From Treponema sp. (GTDB lineage Bacteria; Spirochaetota; Spirochaetia; Treponematales; Treponemataceae), in the NCBI GenBank assembly GCA_017525605.1, contig JAFXSM010000047.1, positions 1 through 36,702 of the forward strand: DNA of 36,702 nucleotides, in the 5' to 3' direction. Each line of letters opens with the position of its first letter. Within the stretch, counting starts at the first letter, position 1. Position numbers and translations under genes: made by a program. Shown here piece after piece: positions 7,283 to 15,853 of the stretch. The notes beneath the pieces are model-generated. The model saw only the letters and a list, made by a program, of their open reading frames with translations, was not told the origin of the DNA and made no database searches.

Positions 7283-8902
7283 ATGAAAAAGTTATTACTC
7301 GCAGGATTGGCAGCTGTTTCCATGCTCGCCATTTCTTGCCACAAGGCTGAGACAAGCAAACCTGCTTCGTCATCTGGCGCGTCTGCTCTCGATGCGGCAA
7401 CCGTCGCGAATGAGAAAGTCGAGAAAGTAGACGCAATCACCGACATCGGAAAGGTCAAGGGAACGAGAATCTTCGTCGTGGGAGACTCGACTCTCAGCGC
7501 ATTCAACGACCCGTACTACTATCCGCGCTACGGTTACGGAACGAAGCTTCAGGATTACATCAGCGAAGACAAAGCAACTGTAATCAACCTCGCAATGTCA
7601 GGACGCTCCTCAAAGAGCTTCACGACCGAGAAAAATTACGAGACATTGAAGAAGAACATCAAGAAGGGCGACTACCTCATCATCGGTTTCGGCCACAACG
7701 ACGAGAAATCTGAAGAGGCACGCTACACAAATCCGAACGGAACAAAAGAAGACGCAGGTTCATTCAAGAACTCTCTCTACACGAACTATGTGAAACTCGC
7801 ACAGGACAAGAAGGCTACTCCTGTGCTTTGTACTCCGATTGTCCGCCGCGCACCTGGAAAGGCATACGAAGGCAACGTCGTCCACGTCACAAAAGATGTC
7901 GAGGGATTCCCAGGCGGAGACTATCCGAAGGCAATCCGAGAACTCGGAGCAGAGACTGGAGTTACTGTCATCGATTTGACACAGGTCACAAAAGACCGCT
8001 ACGAGCAGCTTGCGAACGACAAGGAAACTGCAAAGTTCCACGCACAGCTCACTTACAAGGCAGCTTCAACTGACAACACGCACCTGAACACATACGGCGC
8101 GTCTGTAATCGCATACGACGTAATCACCGCGCTCAAAGCTGCCGACGAGAAATTCGCAAAGTTCGTGAAAGACGGAATCACAGCTCCGAGCGAGGACATC
8201 CTCGTGAAGAATCCTGATTACATCGTTCCGAAATATGCTGAATTCAACCCTGCGGAAGACGCTTCTGTTCTCTGGACAACGACTGCACCGTGGTACGCGA
8301 CGGTATTCGGCGACTGCGGTGGCGAAGAGAAGCTCCAGAATCCTGACAACTACGGAGTCGAGGAGCAGGACGGAAAAGTCATCATGCACTCAGGAACAAT
8401 CGACGGAGACAAATCGGTCGGAAAAATCGCGGGCGCATCTGACGGAATCATGTTCTACTTCCAGAAGCTCCCAATCGACAAGGATTTCACACTCAAGGCA
8501 AAGGCAAAGATTCTCAACTTCGGCGCGAACAACAACCAGGTTTCATTCGGAGTCATGGTTCGCGACGACGTTTACATCGACAAATACGACAACTCAATCA
8601 ACTCTGACTACGTTGCAGCAGGTCCTCTCAAGCTCGCGAACAACGAAGACTACTCTTCAAGCTGGATGAGACAGAACGCAACGTTGAACGAAACTCACAA
8701 TGCCGGACAGCCTAAGCCGGCAAAGGGCGACGTAATCGACATTTCAATCACGAAGAAAGGCAACGTCTACACGACACAGTTCGGAAAAGACACAGCCGAG
8801 TACACAATCGATCTGAAATCAGTTGACCCGAACGTAATCTACGCCGGATTGTTCACAGTAAGAAGCGCGTACATCGAGTTCAGCGACATCTCTTTGGAAT
8901 AG
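7283..8902 (+). CDS. Rhamnogalacturonan/pectin acetylesterase lipoprotein (CE12, SGNH) with C-terminal beta domain
   Basis: A 539-residue surface or periplasmic lipoprotein (signal to Cys19, LAISC) likely to remove acetyl groups from pectin. The SGNH blocks fit carbohydrate esterase family 12: GDST with nucleophile Ser69, SGRSSKS with Gly107, GHND with Asn139, and DNTH with Asp264 and His267. From about residue 310 to the end follows a second, probably beta-sandwich domain (APWYATVFGD, then IMFYFQKLPI and FGVMVRDD) that I do not recognise; substrate binding is a guess. I start at ATG 7283, which has GGAGGG five bases upstream and begins the signal peptide; an upstream in-frame extension lacks a site. 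A GH28 gene follows, giving a small pectin cluster. Confidence 0.87.
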   Translation: MKKLLLAGLAAVSMLAISCHKAETSKPASSSGASALDAATVANEKVEKVDAITDIGKVKGTRIFVVGDSTLSAFNDPYYYPRYGYGTKLQDYISEDKATVINLAMSGRSSKSFTTEKNYETLKKNIKKGDYLIIGFGHNDEKSEEARYTNPNGTKEDAGSFKNSLYTNYVKLAQDKKATPVLCTPIVRRAPGKAYEGNVVHVTKDVEGFPGGDYPKAIRELGAETGVTVIDLTQVTKDRYEQLANDKETAKFHAQLTYKAASTDNTHLNTYGASVIAYDVITALKAADEKFAKFVKDGITAPSEDILVKNPDYIVPKYAEFNPAEDASVLWTTTAPWYATVFGDCGGEEKLQNPDNYGVEEQDGKVIMHSGTIDGDKSVGKIAGASDGIMFYFQKLPIDKDFTLKAKAKILNFGANNNQVSFGVMVRDDVYIDKYDNSINSDYVAAGPLKLANNEDYSSSWMRQNATLNETHNAGQPKPAKGDVIDISITKKGNVYTTQFGKDTAEYTIDLKSVDPNVIYAGLFTVRSAYIEFSDISLE

Positions 8903-9002
8903 GTCGCTCGTAGCTCTGCATTGTAAAATGCATTGCGCATCGGCACGAGCGAGGTCGCTCGTAATTCTGTATTGTAAATGCATTGGGCATTGGCACGAGC
9001 GA
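8902..9002. repeat. Two tandem 50-bp repeats, each a hairpin
   Basis: Unit A (8902-8952) and unit B (8953-9002) are about 85% alike. Each is bounded by TCGCTCGT and ACGAGCGA (8905-8912 with 8945-8952; 8956-8963 with 8995-9002), so each folds into a hairpin, with an inner palindrome around GCATT-AATGC in unit A. They begin at the esterase stop codon and run up to the terminator. Confidence 0.85.
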
Positions 9003-9011
9003 TGCTAGGTG

Positions 9012-9055
9012 AAAACGGCAGGCACTTCAATTAAAAAAGTGCCTGCCGTTTTTTT
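9012..9055 (+). terminator. Terminator of the CE12 esterase gene
   Basis: AAACGGCAGGCACTT (9013-9027) pairs with AAGTGCCTGCCGTTT (9037-9051), a perfect 15-bp stem, followed by a run of T to 9055. Confidence 0.93.
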
Positions 9056-9305
9056 GTTTTATAAACTATGTTAAGACTGTTATACTAAAAGCGACTGGCT
9101 TCTGATGTACAAATTCCGAAAACGTTCTCGTTGAATATCTCTTCTTAATTAACGTAAACGTCCAATTTTATTCCGTAAATCTTCCTTGTATATAATCCCG
9201 TTCTGATTCAATATTTTGATATTGCAATATTAAATTGGTAGAATTTTGCGATTATCCAGAATAATGATGAACGGTTGTGTTCACACATAAAAAAAGGGAG
9301 ATTTT
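9056..9305 (+). other. AT-rich upstream region of the GH28 gene
   Basis: No gene is seen in this 250-bp gap. A TATAAT at 9191-9196 may be the -10 box of the GH28 promoter but has no good -35. Small palindromes occur: ACGT-aa-ACGT near 9151-9160 and AATATT repeats near 9210-9231, where a regulator could bind. AAAGGGAG just before the ATG at 9306 is a good ribosome binding site. Confidence 0.35.
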
Positions 9306-10661
9306 ATGAAAGAAATAACGCTTGAATCATTCGGCGGAAAGGCTGACGGAAAATTCAATAACACAAATTCATTTGCGCTTGCGTTTGCGGAGCTTGCAAG
9401 GAACGGCGGCGGAAAGCTCACTCTTACGAAAGGAATCTGGGCGACGGGTCCTATCGACATTCCGTCCGACACTACGCTCGAAATCGAAGAGGGCGCGGAA
9501 CTTTTCTTCATCGCAGAGCCGACACTCTATCCGCCGGTATTCACAAGGTGGGAAGGCGTTGAATGTTTCGCGATGCATCCGCTCGTCTATTCGTCGCACT
9601 CAAAGAACGTGAAAATCACAGGAAAAGGAACGATAAACGGAAACGGCGAGCCGTGGTGGAATCTCAAGAAGGCGAAGAAAGACGCGGGCCAGAAAGAGCC
9701 TGTCGAATCTTACGAGAAGCTTCTTGCGGCAATGAACCCGGGATACGAGAACCAGCCGGGCGGCGGCGGCGGAAGGGAAATCCAGTTCCTCCGACCGAGC
9801 CTCGTGGAAGTCTCTTTTGCAGAGAACATCACAATCGAGGGCGTTTCGATAAAGAATTCGCCATTCTGGACAGTTCATCCGCTCTATGTGAAAAATCTCA
9901 CTCTCAAAAATCTGCACATCGAAAACCCTTACACTGCACCGAACACAGACGGAATCGACGTTGACTCATGCGAGGACGTTCTGATTGAAAACTGCTTCGT
10001 CTCTGTGGGCGACGACGGAATCTGCATCAAGTCTGGCTCTGGCCCGGACGGAATCAGGACGAACAAGCCGACTGTGAACGTTGAGATTAAAGGCTGCACA
10101 GTCAGAAACGCGCACGGCGGAATCGTTCTCGGCTCGGAGACTGCTGCCGGAATGAGCGGAATCCACGCGTCGGACTGCGACCTTTCGGGCACTGACAGGG
10201 GAATCAGAATCAAGTCGAGAAGAGGAAGAGGCGGCGACATCAACGACATCGAGCTCAAGAACCTCGTGATGAACGACACGCTCTGCCCTATCGCAATGAA
10301 CATGTACTACAAATGCGGAATAACAGACCAGCAGTCACCTCTTTTCAGCCTTGAGAAACAGCCGGTCACATCTGAGACACCAAGAATCCACAATGTGAAA
10401 ATCATCGGCTGCAAGGGAACAGGATGCAAGGCTTCGGCAGGTTTCATCGTCGGTCTTCCTGAGATGCCGATCGACAACCTCGAAATCCGCGACTGCCATT
10501 TCACGACGGACGAAACTTCCGACCGCTCGCCAATGGAAAGCGATATGTTCTACGGACTCCCGGAAGTCAGCGAAAAATCGTTCAGAATCTGGAATGCACC
10601 GGGACTCAAACTTGAGAACGTAAAGATTGAAGGACCGAAAGAGACTTTCATTTACAAATAA
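9306..10661 (+). CDS. Glycoside hydrolase family 28, polygalacturonase-like, cytoplasmic
   Basis: A 451-residue right-handed beta-helix enzyme expected to hydrolyse alpha-1,4-galacturonosyl (or rhamnogalacturonan) links. Family-28 active-site motifs are present: NTDG with Asp215, GDDGICIKSG with Asp236 and Asp237, NAHGG with His270, and RGIRIKS with Arg301 and Lys303. There is no signal peptide, so it should act inside the cell on imported oligogalacturonides, probably as an exo-enzyme. A glycine run (152-156) lies in a loop before the catalytic turns. AAAGGGAG lies six bases before the ATG. It forms a pectin set with the CE12 lipoprotein upstream and with altronate dehydratase, the later galacturonate step, at 31268. 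Confidence 0.92.
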   Translation: MKEITLESFGGKADGKFNNTNSFALAFAELARNGGGKLTLTKGIWATGPIDIPSDTTLEIEEGAELFFIAEPTLYPPVFTRWEGVECFAMHPLVYSSHSKNVKITGKGTINGNGEPWWNLKKAKKDAGQKEPVESYEKLLAAMNPGYENQPGGGGGREIQFLRPSLVEVSFAENITIEGVSIKNSPFWTVHPLYVKNLTLKNLHIENPYTAPNTDGIDVDSCEDVLIENCFVSVGDDGICIKSGSGPDGIRTNKPTVNVEIKGCTVRNAHGGIVLGSETAAGMSGIHASDCDLSGTDRGIRIKSRRGRGGDINDIELKNLVMNDTLCPIAMNMYYKCGITDQQSPLFSLEKQPVTSETPRIHNVKIIGCKGTGCKASAGFIVGLPEMPIDNLEIRDCHFTTDETSDRSPMESDMFYGLPEVSEKSFRIWNAPGLKLENVKIEGPKETFIYK

Positions 10662-10711
10662 CAACACGCTGACATTCCGAACCTGATTCGGAATTCAATT
10701 TCGCCTTTATC

Positions 10712-10744
10712 GGGCTGGCTTCATTTTGAGTCAGCCCTTTTTTT
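10712..10744 (+). terminator. Terminator of the GH28 gene
   Basis: GGGCTGGCT (10712-10720) pairs with AGTCAGCCC (10729-10737), with one G-T pair, followed by seven T (10738-10744). A smaller palindrome with ATTCCGAA and TTCGGAAT arms lies just upstream (about 10675-10693). Confidence 0.9.
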
Positions 10745-10755
10745 ATGGCAGATGA

Positions 10756-10761
10756 TATAAT
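10756..10761 (+). promoter_or_regulatory. -10 box directly before pyrC
   Basis: A perfect TATAAT ends seven bases before the pyrC ATG at 10769. Transcription would start at or beside the ATG, giving a leaderless mRNA. No good -35 is seen; the spot expected for it lies in the preceding terminator. Confidence 0.45.
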
Positions 10762-10768
10762 TCCGTTT

Positions 10769-12130
10769 ATGAAAAAGATTATTTACAACGCGCATCTCAT
10801 TGACGCAAAAATAGACTCTCACGGAATGCTTGTCTGTGAGAACGGCAGAATCGAGTCGATTTTTATCGGAGATTTCTCGTCGGAAGAAAAGGCACGAAAA
10901 TCGGCAGGCGACGGCGAATTTTTGAATGCGGAAGGGCTTTCGCTCATGCCGGCTTTCATCGACATGCACGCGCATTTCCGCTACCCGGGTCAGACGCAGA
11001 AAGAAGATTTGGAGTCGGGAATGGCGGCGGCGACCGCGGCAGGATTCGGAACGCTCGTACTCATGCCGAACACGAATCCGGTGATTTCAAACAGGGAACT
11101 TGCTTCTTCTGTGATGGCGGAAGCTGAGAAAATCAACGAGAAGAACGGAACAAGGACGAGGATTTTCCAGACGGTTAGCATCACGAAGGATTTTGGCGGA
11201 ACTGACACAAGCGCAATCGACGAGCTTGATTCGGAAACGTTCCCTGTGATTTCGGAGGACGGTCACGATGTCGGCTCGGCTTCCGTAATGCTTGAAGGAA
11301 TGGAGAAAGCCGGTAAAAAAGGAATAATCGTCGCCTGCCACTGCGAGGACGTGGAACTTGCAAAAAGCGCACGACCGTTCAGGCAAAACGCTCTCAAACT
11401 GATGAAAGACAACGGAATCCCGGCAGGAATTTTCAACATCGACCTTCCGAACGTGAGCGAAAACGTGAATGCAGAAATCGACAAAAATCTCACACGCGCG
11501 AACGAAATACTTGCGCTTGCGGAGGACGCTGCGACGATGCGGAATCTTGAAATCGCCGCGCTTGCAAAATGCCATGTCCACATCTGCCACTGCTCAACGA
11601 AAATCAGCATTGACGCAGTTCGAAACGCAAAGTCGCGCGGAATCGACTGCTCCGTGGAAGTCACGCCGCATCATCTTGGACTTACTGGCACAGAACTTCC
11701 GAACATACGCGCACTCGTGAACCCGCCGCTCCGAAGCGAAAACGACAGACGCGCACTGATAGAAGCGTTGCGCGACGGAACTGCGGACTGCATCGGCACA
11801 GACCACGCACCGCACACGATGGACGACAAGGCGGCAGGCTCCCCAGGGTTCACAGGATTGGAAACAGCATTTGCCGTCGTGAACACGGTTCTCTGCAAGG
11901 AAGAAGGCTTCTCTCTCAGCCGGCTTTCACAGCTGATGAGCGCGAATCCGGCAAAACTTCTGAAACTCGACACTGGCCGGCTTGAAGTCGGAATGCAGGC
12001 GGAATTTGCACTGGTAAATCCAGATGAAAAGTGGGTTGTTTCTGCAAAGGATTTCAAATCGAAGGGAAAATCAACACCGCTCGAAGGAAAAACGCTTGTC
12101 GGCAAAGTCCACAAGACGATTTTCGCATAA
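10769..12130 (+). CDS. pyrC: Dihydroorotase
   Basis: A 453-residue zinc amidohydrolase (type I, PyrC) that closes carbamoyl-aspartate to dihydroorotate in pyrimidine synthesis. It has the metal motif DMHAHFRYPG near residues 65-74, HCED (second metal site), VTPHHL and GTDHAPH. I start at the ATG at 10769, where the family's N-terminus begins (MKKIIYNAHLIDA). An in-frame ATG at 10745 would lie inside the preceding terminator T-run and -10 region and add eight unlikely residues. No ribosome site precedes 10769, consistent with leaderless translation. carA, another pyrimidine gene, lies at 24935. Confidence 0.92.
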   Translation: MKKIIYNAHLIDAKIDSHGMLVCENGRIESIFIGDFSSEEKARKSAGDGEFLNAEGLSLMPAFIDMHAHFRYPGQTQKEDLESGMAAATAAGFGTLVLMPNTNPVISNRELASSVMAEAEKINEKNGTRTRIFQTVSITKDFGGTDTSAIDELDSETFPVISEDGHDVGSASVMLEGMEKAGKKGIIVACHCEDVELAKSARPFRQNALKLMKDNGIPAGIFNIDLPNVSENVNAEIDKNLTRANEILALAEDAATMRNLEIAALAKCHVHICHCSTKISIDAVRNAKSRGIDCSVEVTPHHLGLTGTELPNIRALVNPPLRSENDRRALIEALRDGTADCIGTDHAPHTMDDKAAGSPGFTGLETAFAVVNTVLCKEEGFSLSRLSQLMSANPAKLLKLDTGRLEVGMQAEFALVNPDEKWVVSAKDFKSKGKSTPLEGKTLVGKVHKTIFA

Positions 12131-12140
12131 AATTTCTGCA

Positions 12141-12187
12141 TAAAAAAAAAACAGGCATCGAAATAGAAAAACTTTTTCGATGCCTGT
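12141..12187 (-). terminator. Terminator of the acyltransferase gene
   Basis: CAGGCATCGAAA (12152-12163) pairs with TTTCGATGCCTG. On the minus strand the stem is followed by a long U-run (A at 12142-12151). It lies 90 bases past the acyltransferase stop and also faces the end of pyrC. Confidence 0.85.
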
Positions 12188-12191
12188 CAGC

Positions 12192-12271
12192 AATGCCAGT
12201 CATTGGCGCAGCCGAAATGCCAGTCATTGGCGTAGCCGAAATGCCGGTCATTGAGCGTAGCCGAAATGCCG
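12192..12271. repeat. Three tandem 24-bp repeats plus a partial unit
   Basis: Units start at 12192, 12216 and 12240 (24, 24 and 25 bp), with a partial fourth at 12265-12271. Each reads aatgccagtcattggcg(t/c)agccga with few changes. They lie between the terminator and the stop codon of the acyltransferase gene. A sequence of the form gagcgtagccgaaatg is a common intergenic dispersed repeat in several bacterial groups. Confidence 0.85.
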
Positions 12272-12277
12272 TTTATT

Positions 12278-13177
12278 TTACAGATGTCCGTCCTTTTCGA
12301 TTTTCGCGTGCTGGATGTCGAACTCTTCCATCACATGGTCGATTACGGCCTGCTTCGGGTCAGGATGGTCGGCTGGCAGCGTCGCAAGGTAGCTCTTTCT
12401 GAATTCCTTGCACTCGATTACAGGAGATGCCGCAAGAACCTGAAGTGCCGGCTCAACGATGTCCGCGAGCATGTCGTCAGGGTTGTTCACGTCGATTGTA
12501 AGGCAAGTTCCGTTCACCGAAACAAGAATCATCACGTCGAACATTCGAAGGTACGAGTCGATTTCTTTGAGACCGCGCTTTGTCTCCGGTTTTCCAGGTC
12601 GGTAGCGTGTTCCGCTCGGGAAAACGAGAATGACTTCGCCGTTGCGCTTGCATTCGTCCATCGCACGCATTGCCGCGAGGTTTATCGTCCTTGCTTTTTT
12701 CTCCTCGGCGATTCGCTCCTCCTCGCTCTGAGCATTTTCCTCTGCCTTGTTCAGCGAACGTGTCGGATAAATCACGACGCGGGTGAAGCTTTCCGCGAAC
12801 GCACGCACCATCGGGTTCGCCTCGTTCAGTTTCATTCCGGCGATTGCGACGATTCTGTCCGCCAAATCTTTTCCTTCTTCGCCCAAATCATGCTGCAGAA
12901 GATAAATCAAAGCCGGCAAATCGGTGTTCGAATAATGCTCCATGAGAATCAGACCTTTCTTGCCCGATTTCACGCAGTCAAGAAACGCCCTGAAATTTTC
13001 CTTTCCCTCAAGGCGGCTGCCCTCTTTCATATTGTCGCCGACAAGAATGTCCATCATCTTTTTTGTGTTCGGATTTGCCTTCTGATAAACGTTCGTCTCG
13101 TCAATCTTTGCGGCCGCATGTGAATACTCCCCGAGTTTCTGGAAGAATTCACCATATTTTTCACGAATTGAAGCCAT
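12278..13177 (-). CDS. Glycerolipid acyltransferase (PlsC-like domain; glycerol-3-phosphate acyltransferase type)
   Basis: A 299-residue soluble-looking acyltransferase for early phospholipid synthesis. The catalytic block is HYSNTD (His81, Asp86), matching H-x4-D, and the glycerol-phosphate binding block is VFPSGTRYRP (185-194). Its size and motifs resemble the soluble plastid/chlamydial type of glycerol-3-phosphate acyltransferase more than the small membrane PlsC, but 1-acylglycerol-3-phosphate acyltransferase is possible. A charged Glu/Lys-rich insert lies at about 143-162. GAGGAAG lies five bases before the ATG. It stands alone, divergent from the radical-SAM gene. Confidence 0.75.
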   Translation of the reverse strand: MASIREKYGEFFQKLGEYSHAAAKIDETNVYQKANPNTKKMMDILVGDNMKEGSRLEGKENFRAFLDCVKSGKKGLILMEHYSNTDLPALIYLLQHDLGEEGKDLADRIVAIAGMKLNEANPMVRAFAESFTRVVIYPTRSLNKAEENAQSEEERIAEEKKARTINLAAMRAMDECKRNGEVILVFPSGTRYRPGKPETKRGLKEIDSYLRMFDVMILVSVNGTCLTIDVNNPDDMLADIVEPALQVLAASPVIECKEFRKSYLATLPADHPDPKQAVIDHVMEEFDIQHAKIEKDGHL

Positions 13178-13333
13178 ATACTTCCTCTGATTTTAATTTT
13201 TTCTTTATCTTAAAATGAGTACTGTTATTTAGCAACTGATAGCAAGAATGCCATGCCGATAAATATATGCACGGTTAATATAAAAACAAGGGAAAGCGGT
13301 TACAATACGCATAAAATACAAAAGGGGAGAAAA

Positions 13334-14764
13334 ATGAAAATCAGATTCATCGAGCCGGGGAACGTTCCGTACAAACCGAGCTTCAAAAATCTTTACGTCT
13401 ACGACAGGTTCATCCGAACGCCGTCAAACGGGCTTATGACGCTCGCCACAATCGTACAGAAGGCGCATCCCGATTTCGACATTTTGATGTACAGCGAGTC
13501 GATTTCGAAGCTCAAATGGGACGACATTCTCGACAGCGACATTGTTTTCATCAGCATTTTCACTTTTTCGTCGATGCGCGGATACGAGATTGCGGATTTC
13601 ATCAGGAAGAACAGCAATGCGAAAATCGTTTTCGGCGGATTGCACGCGACGCTCAACCACGCGGAAGTCGTCCCGCACTGCGATTTTGTGCTTCTCGGTG
13701 AGGGCGACGAGACAATCCTCAAAATCATCGATTCGATAACGAAAAACGAAACGCCTGATTTTCAGGGAGTAGCGTACAAAAATGCGGACGGCGAAATCGT
13801 CTGCACAGGACGCGCACCGCTTCCGCACAACATCGACACAATTCCGAACAGATCCCTCTGCCACAACTTCAAGAAAATGGCGGGCCACAACACAATCTGG
13901 CCGCAAGTCCACGCCTCGCGCGGCTGCCCGCACAACTGCGACTACTGCTCTCTCGTCGCCGCATTCGGGCGCGGAATCAGGACAAGAACGCCGCAGAACG
14001 TAATCGACGACATCAAGGACGCAATCGCATTTTTCGAGAACGGGCATCACAGGCTCGCAAAATTCTTGTGGATAACGGACGACAATTTCTTTGCCGACCG
14101 AAAATGGGCGGTGGAAGTTCTGAATTTGATGATTAAAGAAAAAATCAATTACCGGTTTTCGATTCAGGCACGTTTTGAAGTCGGATTTGACGACGAAATG
14201 CTTGAGCTTCTGAAAAAAGCCGGATTTTTTGAGCTTGCGCTCGGAATCGAATTCCTTGAGGACGAGGCATTCCAGAATTACCACAAGAAAAGCACATACC
14301 AGCAGATTCTCGATTCCGTAAAGAACATCCAGAAGCACGGGCTGAACGCACGCGGACTTTTCATTTTCGGCGCGGACAACCACACAAAAGGAATCGGCGA
14401 GAAGCTGGCGAATTTCGTAATCGAAAACGACATTTCGGGAATCCTAATCCAGTCGATGTATTTCGTTCCGGGAACGCCGGTCTACGCGACGCACAAAGAC
14501 GAGCTGATTGACGAGAACTGGTCGCGCTGCGTTGGAAAAGTCGTCCACTACCCGAAGAATATGTCGCCAATTGAACTGCAGAACGAAATCATCATCGCAA
14601 GCAAAAAAGTCTATTCCGTGAAGCGTCTTGTAAAAGCGTTGTTCACAAAAAAATTCGACGAGTTCATCCTGTTCGCGGGCGAATTCTTCTGGCAGCAGAG
14701 CGTCAGAGACCGCCTCAAAAAAGACATGAAATATCTTAAAACGCACGCTACGAAAAATTTATAG
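13334..14764 (+). CDS. B12-binding-domain radical SAM protein
   Basis: A 476-residue protein with an N-terminal cobalamin-binding-like domain (about 1-140, with FGGLHATL and LLGEGDET) followed by a radical SAM core whose cluster cysteines are Cys198, Cys202 and Cys205 (SRGCPHNCDYC). Such proteins are usually methyltransferases or ring-forming enzymes; the substrate cannot be read. The N-terminal domain lacks the classical DxHxxG cobalamin motif, as in many family members. I start at ATG 13334, where AAAGGGGAGA lies just upstream, rather than at an upstream in-frame ATG with no site. A GGDEF gene follows 32 bases later on the same strand, probably in the same transcript. Confidence 0.82.
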   Translation: MKIRFIEPGNVPYKPSFKNLYVYDRFIRTPSNGLMTLATIVQKAHPDFDILMYSESISKLKWDDILDSDIVFISIFTFSSMRGYEIADFIRKNSNAKIVFGGLHATLNHAEVVPHCDFVLLGEGDETILKIIDSITKNETPDFQGVAYKNADGEIVCTGRAPLPHNIDTIPNRSLCHNFKKMAGHNTIWPQVHASRGCPHNCDYCSLVAAFGRGIRTRTPQNVIDDIKDAIAFFENGHHRLAKFLWITDDNFFADRKWAVEVLNLMIKEKINYRFSIQARFEVGFDDEMLELLKKAGFFELALGIEFLEDEAFQNYHKKSTYQQILDSVKNIQKHGLNARGLFIFGADNHTKGIGEKLANFVIENDISGILIQSMYFVPGTPVYATHKDELIDENWSRCVGKVVHYPKNMSPIELQNEIIIASKKVYSVKRLVKALFTKKFDEFILFAGEFFWQQSVRDRLKKDMKYLKTHATKNL

Positions 14765-14796
14765 ATAAATTTAAAGAAAAGGGTTAGAGTTGAAGT

Positions 14797-15846
14797 ATGG
14801 ACTCTTCCCTTGCGCTCAAACTTGAACAGAAATACGATTCTCTGACCGGAACTTTCGAAAGAAATCCTGTCGAAAAGTTTGCGAAGGAGCTTATTTCCGA
14901 AGCTCATCCGTTCTCGCTTCTTCTAATCGACGGCGACAACTTCAAAAACGTGAACGACAATTTCGGGCACAAAGTCGGCGACATCGTAATCAAGCTGATT
15001 GCAGAAAAGATAAAATCCGCATTCGACGGAATCGGAATCGTGGGAAGATTTGGCGGAGACGAATTCATCGTGGTTCTACCAGACATCGTCGAATACGACG
15101 AAGTTTGGGCGGCGTGCAATACATTGTCCTTGCAGTTCCGCGAATTCACGGTTCCTGATTATCCTTCAATTTTCATCACGATAACGACAGGGCTTTCGCG
15201 TTTTCCGCAAGACGGAAGCGATTACGACACGCTTTTCGAAAAAGCGGACAAGGCACTCTACAGGGGAAAACAAAAAGGAAGAAGCTGCTTCATCATCTAT
15301 CTTGATTCCAAGCACAAAAACATAAAAGTTCTTTCGAGCGATTCCCCGACGACGAATTCGATGCAGCTCATTTCGACAGTGTTCATGCTTTTGGGAAAAT
15401 CGAGCAACCTGAAAATTTCAATTCCGTATCTTCTGACGTTCTTCACGACGACTCTGATGATTGACCATATCGCAGTTCAGGGAAAAAAGTCGCTTTTGTT
15501 CTCGGAAGTCTATTCGCTTTCAAAAGGAAAAGAATTCTCATACATCGACAATTCGCTCATATCGCTGAACATAAATCCGTCAATCGGAATTTTCTGCCTG
15601 ACCGATATCCATCAGCTTTCGTTCGTCCATCAGAAAACCCTCGAATGCGAACTTGAAAAACAACTGGTCATCTCTACTTTTTACGCTGAAATTTCTTATG
15701 CCGGCAACTTCTACGGATATTTGCGTGCAGATGCCACAGCTTCCAGAAGGATTTGGCAGAATTCCGACATGGATTTGCTTTTGACGGCAGCAAAATCAAT
15801 CGCAATGGCACTCTATTTCCAGGACAAGACATTAGAAGATTTGTGA
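14797..15846 (+). CDS. Diguanylate cyclase with N-terminal GGDEF and C-terminal GAF-like region
   Basis: A 349-residue cytoplasmic protein. The GGDEF domain comes first (about 12-160): YDSLTGTFERN, metal Asp45 in LIDGDNFK, DNFGHKVGD, and the intact GGDEF signature at 86-90, so it should make c-di-GMP from GTP. The inhibitory RxxD site is absent (Asp77 and Gly80 occupy its positions). The second half (about 170-349) has no clear motif; its pattern suits a GAF-like sensor, which would be an inverted order because sensors usually precede GGDEF. The ribosome site is weak. It ends seven bases from the stop of the convergent GGDEF gene. Confidence 0.85.
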   Translation: MDSSLALKLEQKYDSLTGTFERNPVEKFAKELISEAHPFSLLLIDGDNFKNVNDNFGHKVGDIVIKLIAEKIKSAFDGIGIVGRFGGDEFIVVLPDIVEYDEVWAACNTLSLQFREFTVPDYPSIFITITTGLSRFPQDGSDYDTLFEKADKALYRGKQKGRSCFIIYLDSKHKNIKVLSSDSPTTNSMQLISTVFMLLGKSSNLKISIPYLLTFFTTTLMIDHIAVQGKKSLLFSEVYSLSKGKEFSYIDNSLISLNINPSIGIFCLTDIHQLSFVHQKTLECELEKQLVISTFYAEISYAGNFYGYLRADATASRRIWQNSDMDLLLTAAKSIAMALYFQDKTLEDL

Positions 15847-15853
15847 TTTTGTC

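Noticed and set aside
10745..10768. Upstream start for pyrC
   Set aside because: It falls in the preceding terminator's T-run and the -10 box; the family N-terminus begins at 10769.
12251..13123. Long open frame on the plus strand opposite the acyltransferase gene
   Set aside because: It is antisense to a gene with clear catalytic motifs, has no ribosome site and its translation is rich in Arg, Cys and His without domain pattern.
13424..14383. Long open frame on the minus strand within the radical-SAM gene
   Set aside because: It is a shadow of the real gene's codon bias; the sense strand has the cluster motif and a ribosome site.
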